Assembly (NCBI RefSeq): GCF_020742345.1
Contig: NZ_DYXC01000038.1
Coordinates: 1-9,166 of the forward strand
Length of the DNA: 9,166 nucleotides
Origin: Enteractinococcus helveticum
Lineage (GTDB): Bacteria > Actinomycetota > Actinomycetes > Actinomycetales > Micrococcaceae
Direction of reading: 5' to 3'
The position numbers and the translations under genes are program-made. The notes beneath the pieces are model-generated. The model worked only from the letters and a program-made list of their open reading frames with translations, was not told the origin of the DNA and did not search any database. Below are positions 6,164-9,166 of the stretch, piece after piece (within the stretch, counting starts at the first letter, position 1; each line of letters begins with the position of its first letter).

Positions 6164-6694
6164 ATGAGTATTGCTACACATAAAGCTGTCATCAAAACCA
6201 ACCGCGGCGACGTCGTCGTCGAACTGTTCGGCAACCACGCGCCGAAGACCGTTGAAAACTTCGTTGGTCTGGCCACCGGTACCAAAGACTGGACCGACCC
6301 AGCCTCCGGTGAAGCCAAATCCGGTGTCCCACTGTATGACGACACCATTTTCCACCGCATCATCTCAGACTTCATGATCCAGGGCGGAGACCCACTGGGC
6401 CGTGGCATCGGCGGACCGGGCTACCAGTTCGAAGATGAATTCCACCCAGAACTGGACTTCAACGAACCATATAAACTGGCCATGGCAAATGCTGGTCCGG
6501 GTACCAACGGGTCCCAGTTCTTTATCACCTCGGTAGCAACCCCGTGGTTGCAGAACCGCCACACTATCTTCGGTGAAGTCACCGACGCCGACTCCCAGAA
6601 GATTGTTGACGAACTGAATAATGTCCCAACCGGTCCACAGGATCGCCCGGTCAACGATGTAATCATCGAGACCATCGAAATCACTAAACTCTAA
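6164..6694 (+). CDS. ppiA: Peptidyl-prolyl cis-trans isomerase, cyclophilin type
   Basis: This 176-residue cyclophilin lacks a signal peptide and is probably cytoplasmic. It speeds cis-trans isomerisation of X-Pro bonds during folding. The fold is complete: TNRGDVVVELFGNHAPKTVENF (12-33), FHRIISDFMIQGGDP (63-77) with catalytic Arg65, Phe70 and Gln73, GTNGSQFFIT (113-122) with Gln118 and Phe120, and PWLQNRHTIFGEV (127-139) with Trp128 and His133. All active-site residues known from cyclophilin A are kept. The insert TKDWTDPASGEAKSG near 40-54 is usual in actinobacterial members. ATG 6164 gives the family length; a longer reading from ATG 6104 adds an unconserved leader. The ribosome binding site is weak (GGAAG about 12 bases upstream). 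Fifteen bases separate it from the rhomboid gene, so the two are probably co-transcribed, as in many actinobacteria. Confidence 0.96.
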   Translation: MSIATHKAVIKTNRGDVVVELFGNHAPKTVENFVGLATGTKDWTDPASGEAKSGVPLYDDTIFHRIISDFMIQGGDPLGRGIGGPGYQFEDEFHPELDFNEPYKLAMANAGPGTNGSQFFITSVATPWLQNRHTIFGEVTDADSQKIVDELNNVPTGPQDRPVNDVIIETIEITKL

Positions 6695-6709
6695 GGAATA
6701 CCCTCGGCT

Positions 6710-7681
6710 ATGTCATCCGGTCCAAGCTATGGTGCCTACCACGACTCCTCGGCAGGTCAGCCCACGTGTCCTAGGCACCCGGACCGGGTGACATATGTAC
6801 GATGCCAACGCTGTGACCGTCCGGTGTGTACCGACTGCCAGCGGCCCTCACCCGTTGGCGTGCTGTGCGTTGACTGCGTAAGGCAACACCAGCGCTCAAT
6901 TCCGCGCGAGCAGCGCGCCCCACGGTTTACCGACCGGCAGGGCAATGCGATCCCGCTGGCCACCTACATCATCATCGGGCTGACCGTGGTGGTCTACGGT
7001 CTGCAGTGGGTAGGCCAACTTATCCCGGGTTTCCCGGATGTGTCGAACCTGCTGATGTACTCGCCGCTGCACACTTCGGTGGCAGCCGTCGAATTTTCTC
7101 AAGTCACCGGCCAGCAATTATTCCAACCCTGGCGCATGCTGACCTCGGCCCTGGTGCATTCGATGGGCTCACCGCTGCACTTGTTGTTGAATATGGCTGT
7201 GCTGTGGCTGATCGGTCGTCAAATTGAACAATTTTTGGGTGCCGCAAAATTTGTGGCCATCTATGTGCTGTCGGCTTTTGGTGGGTCGGTGGCCGTCTTA
7301 TTCTTGGCCGAACCCAACTCGGCGGTTGTAGGAGCCTCCGGGGCGGTCTATGGTCTGTTCGCCGCCCTGTGGATGATTGGACGACGCCTGGGTGCCGATA
7401 CCCGCAGCATCACCATTTTGATCATCATCAACTTCGCCTTCTCGTTTATCTTCTCGGGTATTTCCTGGCAGGGACACTTGGGCGGTTTCCTCACCGGACT
7501 GGCCGCTTCCACACCAGTGGTCTTGGCAGATAAGAAACTTGCAGCCGGTGCCACCCCAGCAGTGCGTAAACGCACAAGCCGACTGACCTGGCTCGGCCTG
7601 GCGCTCGTCGCCGTCGTGCTGGTGGCACTGACGTTTATCGGGGCGTTGCTGATCGACACGCAGGCGCTGCTTGGCAGTTAG
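6710..7681 (+). CDS. Rhomboid family intramembrane serine protease with N-terminal zinc-ribbon/B-box-like domain
   Basis: This 323-residue protein combines a Cys/His-rich N-terminus with a rhomboid domain. Residues 20-56 carry C20, H23, C32, C35, C40, C43, C53 and C56, a spacing that fits two zinc sites in a B-box-like fold (CPRHPDRVTYVRCQRCDRPV begins it). The rhomboid core shows the first helix (83-104), LLLNMAVLWLIGRQIE (158-173) with the oxyanion Asn161, the GASG motif (208-211) with nucleophile Ser210, and GHLGGFLTG (255-263) with His256. A further hydrophobic helix (about 293-316) ends the protein. Rhomboids cut membrane-spanning substrates inside the bilayer; the substrate here is unknown. 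AAGGAA lies about 12 bases before the ATG. The gene follows ppiA closely and converges on crgA across the DnaA-box cluster. Confidence 0.94.
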   Translation: MSSGPSYGAYHDSSAGQPTCPRHPDRVTYVRCQRCDRPVCTDCQRPSPVGVLCVDCVRQHQRSIPREQRAPRFTDRQGNAIPLATYIIIGLTVVVYGLQWVGQLIPGFPDVSNLLMYSPLHTSVAAVEFSQVTGQQLFQPWRMLTSALVHSMGSPLHLLLNMAVLWLIGRQIEQFLGAAKFVAIYVLSAFGGSVAVLFLAEPNSAVVGASGAVYGLFAALWMIGRRLGADTRSITILIIINFAFSFIFSGISWQGHLGGFLTGLAASTPVVLADKKLAAGATPAVRKRTSRLTWLGLALVAVVLVALTFIGALLIDTQALLGS

Positions 7682-7686
7682 TCTGC

Positions 7687-7818
7687 TGTGGACAAGTCAG
7701 AAGTTAACCACAGTTTTCCCACACGATCTCCACAGGTTATCCACATAAATTGTGGATAACCTCGGCATACTCAGCCAAGCCATCGAGTTATCCACAGTTT
7801 TATGCACAATGTGGAGAA
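7687..7818. other. Dense cluster of DnaA boxes (putative replication-associated site)
   Basis: Exact boxes: TTGTCCACA on minus (7687-7695), TTATCCACA on plus (7737-7745), the same on minus (7751-7759), and on plus again (7788-7796). One-mismatch boxes: TTAACCACA (7704-7712), TTATGCACA (7800-7808) and, on minus, TTCTCCACA (7810-7818). The pair at 7735-7761 is a perfect 11-bp inverted repeat around TAAAT. The boxes fill the 172-bp gap between the convergent rhomboid and crgA genes, where no promoter is needed. The right flank (about 7797-7835) is AT-rich, near 31% GC by hand count. TTATCCACA and TTGTCCACA are the known DnaA recognition sequences. Whether this is an origin, a secondary origin-like element or a DnaA-titrating/regulatory locus cannot be told from the sequence. 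Confidence 0.8.
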
Positions 7819-7834
7819 TTACATGTGTGTAATT
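7817..7834. repeat. AT-rich inverted repeat beside the DnaA boxes
   Basis: AATTACA and TGTAATT are perfect 7-bp arms around TGTG, directly abutting the last DnaA box. It could bind a symmetric protein or aid unwinding. It has no T tract long enough for a terminator. Confidence 0.4.
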
Positions 7835-7853
7835 TGGGGATAGCGGTGGAAAA

Positions 7854-8123
7854 CTACCGCCAACGGGTCATCATGACGAAACCAACCATGGCCAAGCCGA
7901 AACCGACGACGATATTCCACCCGCCAATACCGGGGATTGGCCACTGACCGCCCGGCACCAGATAAAACACCATGATCCACACCAGCCCGAGGATCAATAA
8001 GCCAAACATGATGGACTTGTACCAGACGGGCAGTGGCTCGGGCTGGTTATCGACCGCCATGAGCGCGGCATCCAATTCGGATTGCTGGTTGCGGGGCTTG
8101 CGGGGCTTCTTGGATGATGCCAA
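7854..8123 (-). CDS. crgA: Cell division protein CrgA
   Basis: This 89-residue protein has the CrgA layout: a basic, disordered cytoplasmic N-terminus (SKKPRKPRNQQ), the segment PLPVWYKSIMFGLLILGLVWIMVFYL (30-55) with the first membrane helix, a short outer loop with PIPGIGGWN (62-70), and a second helix ending FVMMTRWR at the C-terminus. In Streptomyces CrgA restrains Z-ring formation, and in mycobacteria it bridges FtsZ and septal peptidoglycan synthases. The start is a TTG at 8123, supported by an AGGA six bases upstream and by the conserved basic N-terminus; no ATG lies at a suitable place. It is divergent from the sortase gene, the usual arrangement near pknB in actinobacteria. Confidence 0.95.
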   Translation of the reverse strand: MASSKKPRKPRNQQSELDAALMAVDNQPEPLPVWYKSIMFGLLILGLVWIMVFYLVPGGQWPIPGIGGWNIVVGFGLAMVGFVMMTRWR

Positions 8124-8220
8124 TGGGATTCCTATTCAACAGGGGAGCGTATACTAACGACAGTATTCTACGTGGCTACATCACGTCCCGCAGTGTATCT
8201 TGACCCGAAGGATCAACTGG
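8124..8220. promoter_or_regulatory. Shared divergent promoter region of crgA and the sortase gene
   Basis: The 97-bp spacer contains overlapping -10-like hexamers: TATACT (8150-8155) and TATTCT (8164-8169) on plus, TAGTAT (8156-8151) and TAGAAT (8170-8165) on minus. No convincing -35 is paired with any of them. The overlap implies that the two directions could compete for polymerase. The sortase ribosome binding site (AAGGA, 8208-8212) lies at the right edge. Confidence 0.4.
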
Positions 8221-9072
8221 ATGTCAGATCTCGGTGTGCAACCGCTCACGCGCCGTCAGGCGCACCGTCAGTCCACCCGTCGAAAACGCCGCAAACGCCC
8301 ACCGCGCCCAACTTTTCTGGGCGTCGTCGGCGAACTGCTTATCACCGCAGGCATCTTCGTCTTGTTATTTGTGGTGTGGGAGCTGTATTGGACCAATCTC
8401 GGGGCCAACCGCGATGCCCAAGCCCACCGTGAGACGATTTCTGAATCGTTTTCGGAACATTACACCGGCTTTGATGGTAATGGCGCGGACCCCGCGGTGC
8501 CCGGCGTGCCGGGGGAGGCCTGGGGGCTGCTATATGTACCACGCTTCGGACCGGACTATTCGGTCCCGGTGCTGGAGGGTACCGGCACGGAAATCGACTC
8601 TGCCGTGTTGGGCCGTTACGAAAACTCGCCGGCACCCGGTGAAGAAGGCAACCTCGCGCTGGCTGGGCACCGCCAAACCTACGGTGCGGTGCTCTGGGAT
8701 ATGGACCAGTTGCAAGAAGGCGACCGCCTGTACTTACAAACCGCCAACGGATGGTGGGTCTATGAAACACGCAAGGTCCACATCGTTCAACCCTCGGCGG
8801 TAGAAGTCTTAGACCCCAATCCGCTGGATCCTGGCGGCCCGGCCGATGGGCAATGGCTGACCTTGACCACCTGTCACCCGCCCTACACCGTACTGGAACG
8901 CATGATCACCCACGCCGAGCAGGTGGAGTTTGTTCCGCTGGCCGAGGGACCACCGGCTGAGATCGCCGACGCCGTCAACGTCGCAGATTTTGAGCCCGAA
9001 CCCCAAGCTGGTATCCACACCCCAGAACATAATGACGCCGTTATTCACCACGGCCTGAGCGAGGAGGCCTAG
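8221..9072 (+). CDS. Class E sortase
   Basis: This 283-residue membrane-anchored transpeptidase has a basic cytoplasmic N-terminus (RRQAHRQSTRRKRRKRPPR, 11-29), one membrane helix (about 32-56, ending FVVWELYW), and an extracytoplasmic sortase domain (about 98-240). Catalytic residues are His150 in LAGHRQTYG, Cys218 in LTLTTCHPPY and Arg227 in LERMITHAE. The TCHP motif and position beside crgA fit class E, which anchors LAXTG-type proteins in high-GC Gram-positives. A variable acidic tail (241-283) follows the domain and is longer than the minimal fold requires. No sortase substrate or pilin is encoded in the window. ATG 8221 is chosen for the AAGGA eight bases upstream; a TTG at 8200 would add seven residues but lacks a ribosome binding site. 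Confidence 0.93.
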   Translation: MSDLGVQPLTRRQAHRQSTRRKRRKRPPRPTFLGVVGELLITAGIFVLLFVVWELYWTNLGANRDAQAHRETISESFSEHYTGFDGNGADPAVPGVPGEAWGLLYVPRFGPDYSVPVLEGTGTEIDSAVLGRYENSPAPGEEGNLALAGHRQTYGAVLWDMDQLQEGDRLYLQTANGWWVYETRKVHIVQPSAVEVLDPNPLDPGGPADGQWLTLTTCHPPYTVLERMITHAEQVEFVPLAEGPPAEIADAVNVADFEPEPQAGIHTPEHNDAVIHHGLSEEA

Positions 9073-9074
9073 TC

Positions 9075-9166
9075 ATGTACGCCTGGTTTTTTCACCTGCT
9101 GCCCGGACCAACCTGGTTCCGTTGGATCCTCGTGTTAGCACTGCTGGCGGTGGTTGTGGTGGTCCT
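9075..9166 (+). CDS. Small single-pass membrane protein, cut by the window end
   Basis: About 30 residues are visible: MYAWFFHLLPGPTWFRWI followed by a hydrophobic helix (LVLALLAVVVVV). The LPGPTW motif ahead of one membrane helix is typical of a small conserved actinobacterial protein located between the class E sortase and the trpG/pabA gene; its function is not known. The ATG lies two bases after the sortase stop, and a GGAGG within the last sortase codons serves as ribosome binding site, so the two are very likely translationally coupled. Confidence 0.8.
   Translation, partial: MYAWFFHLLPGPTWFRWILVLALLAVVVVV

Noticed and set aside
7735..7761. Reading the 11-bp inverted repeat as a terminator for the rhomboid gene
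   Set aside because: No T tract follows on either strand, and both arms are exact DnaA boxes that recur elsewhere in the gap.
8200..8220. TTG start for the sortase
   Set aside because: There is no ribosome binding site before it, whereas ATG 8221 has AAGGA at good spacing.
1..9166. CRISPR arrays, tRNA or rRNA genes, and phage or defence modules
   Set aside because: No regularly spaced repeats, no tRNA-like conserved loops and no defence proteins were recognised on either strand.

Overview
The window looks like a moderately GC-rich (by eye a little under 60%) actinobacterial chromosome segment, most likely from the order Micrococcales (family Micrococcaceae or close). The right half carries the order cyclophilin (ppiA) - rhomboid protease - crgA (opposite strand) - class E sortase - small membrane protein. 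In actinobacteria this cluster normally lies a few genes downstream of dnaA-dnaN-recF-gyrB-gyrA and just before the trpG/pabA-pknB-rodA cell-wall genes, so the segment is probably close to the replication origin. The genus cannot be fixed from the sequence alone.

Left part (1-2595). The window opens inside a minus-strand UvrA-like ATPase, of which only the N-terminal 234 codons are present. Next come about 950 bp without an intact gene. They hold a 14-bp perfect inverted repeat, an unassigned open frame, and two gene remnants. One is the C-terminus of a mandelate racemase/muconate lactonizing enzyme-type (enolase superfamily) protein on the minus strand, with two in-frame stops. The other is a plus-strand C-terminal piece of a membrane protein that resembles a TauE/SafE (TSUP) permease. 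Both keep only their C-termini and face away from each other, as if one deletion removed both 5' halves of a divergent pair. An intact conserved actinobacterial gene, usually labelled 3-methyladenine DNA glycosylase, follows on the minus strand.

Middle (2596-6006). An FUSC/aromatic-acid-exporter membrane protein (plus) converges on a patatin-like phospholipase (minus), and their stop codons share one CTAG. After a 376-bp spacer with a 14-bp palindrome come a 64-residue excisionase-type DNA-binding protein (plus) and a membrane-tethered helical protein of unknown function (minus). These two converge on a bidirectional hairpin terminator.

Right part (6007-9166). ppiA and the rhomboid gene are likely co-transcribed, separated by 15 bp. 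The gap between the convergent rhomboid and crgA genes holds a dense cluster of DnaA boxes: four exact matches and three one-mismatch matches within 132 bp, two of them forming a perfect inverted pair. This is the most striking signal in the window. CrgA (division) and the class E sortase are divergent across a short shared promoter region. The sortase is followed, two bases after its stop, by a small single-pass membrane protein cut by the window end.

I found no CRISPR array, intact insertion sequence, rRNA or tRNA. No clear defence or secondary-metabolite system is visible. The novelty lies in the DnaA-box cluster, the decayed divergent locus and a few poorly characterised conserved proteins.
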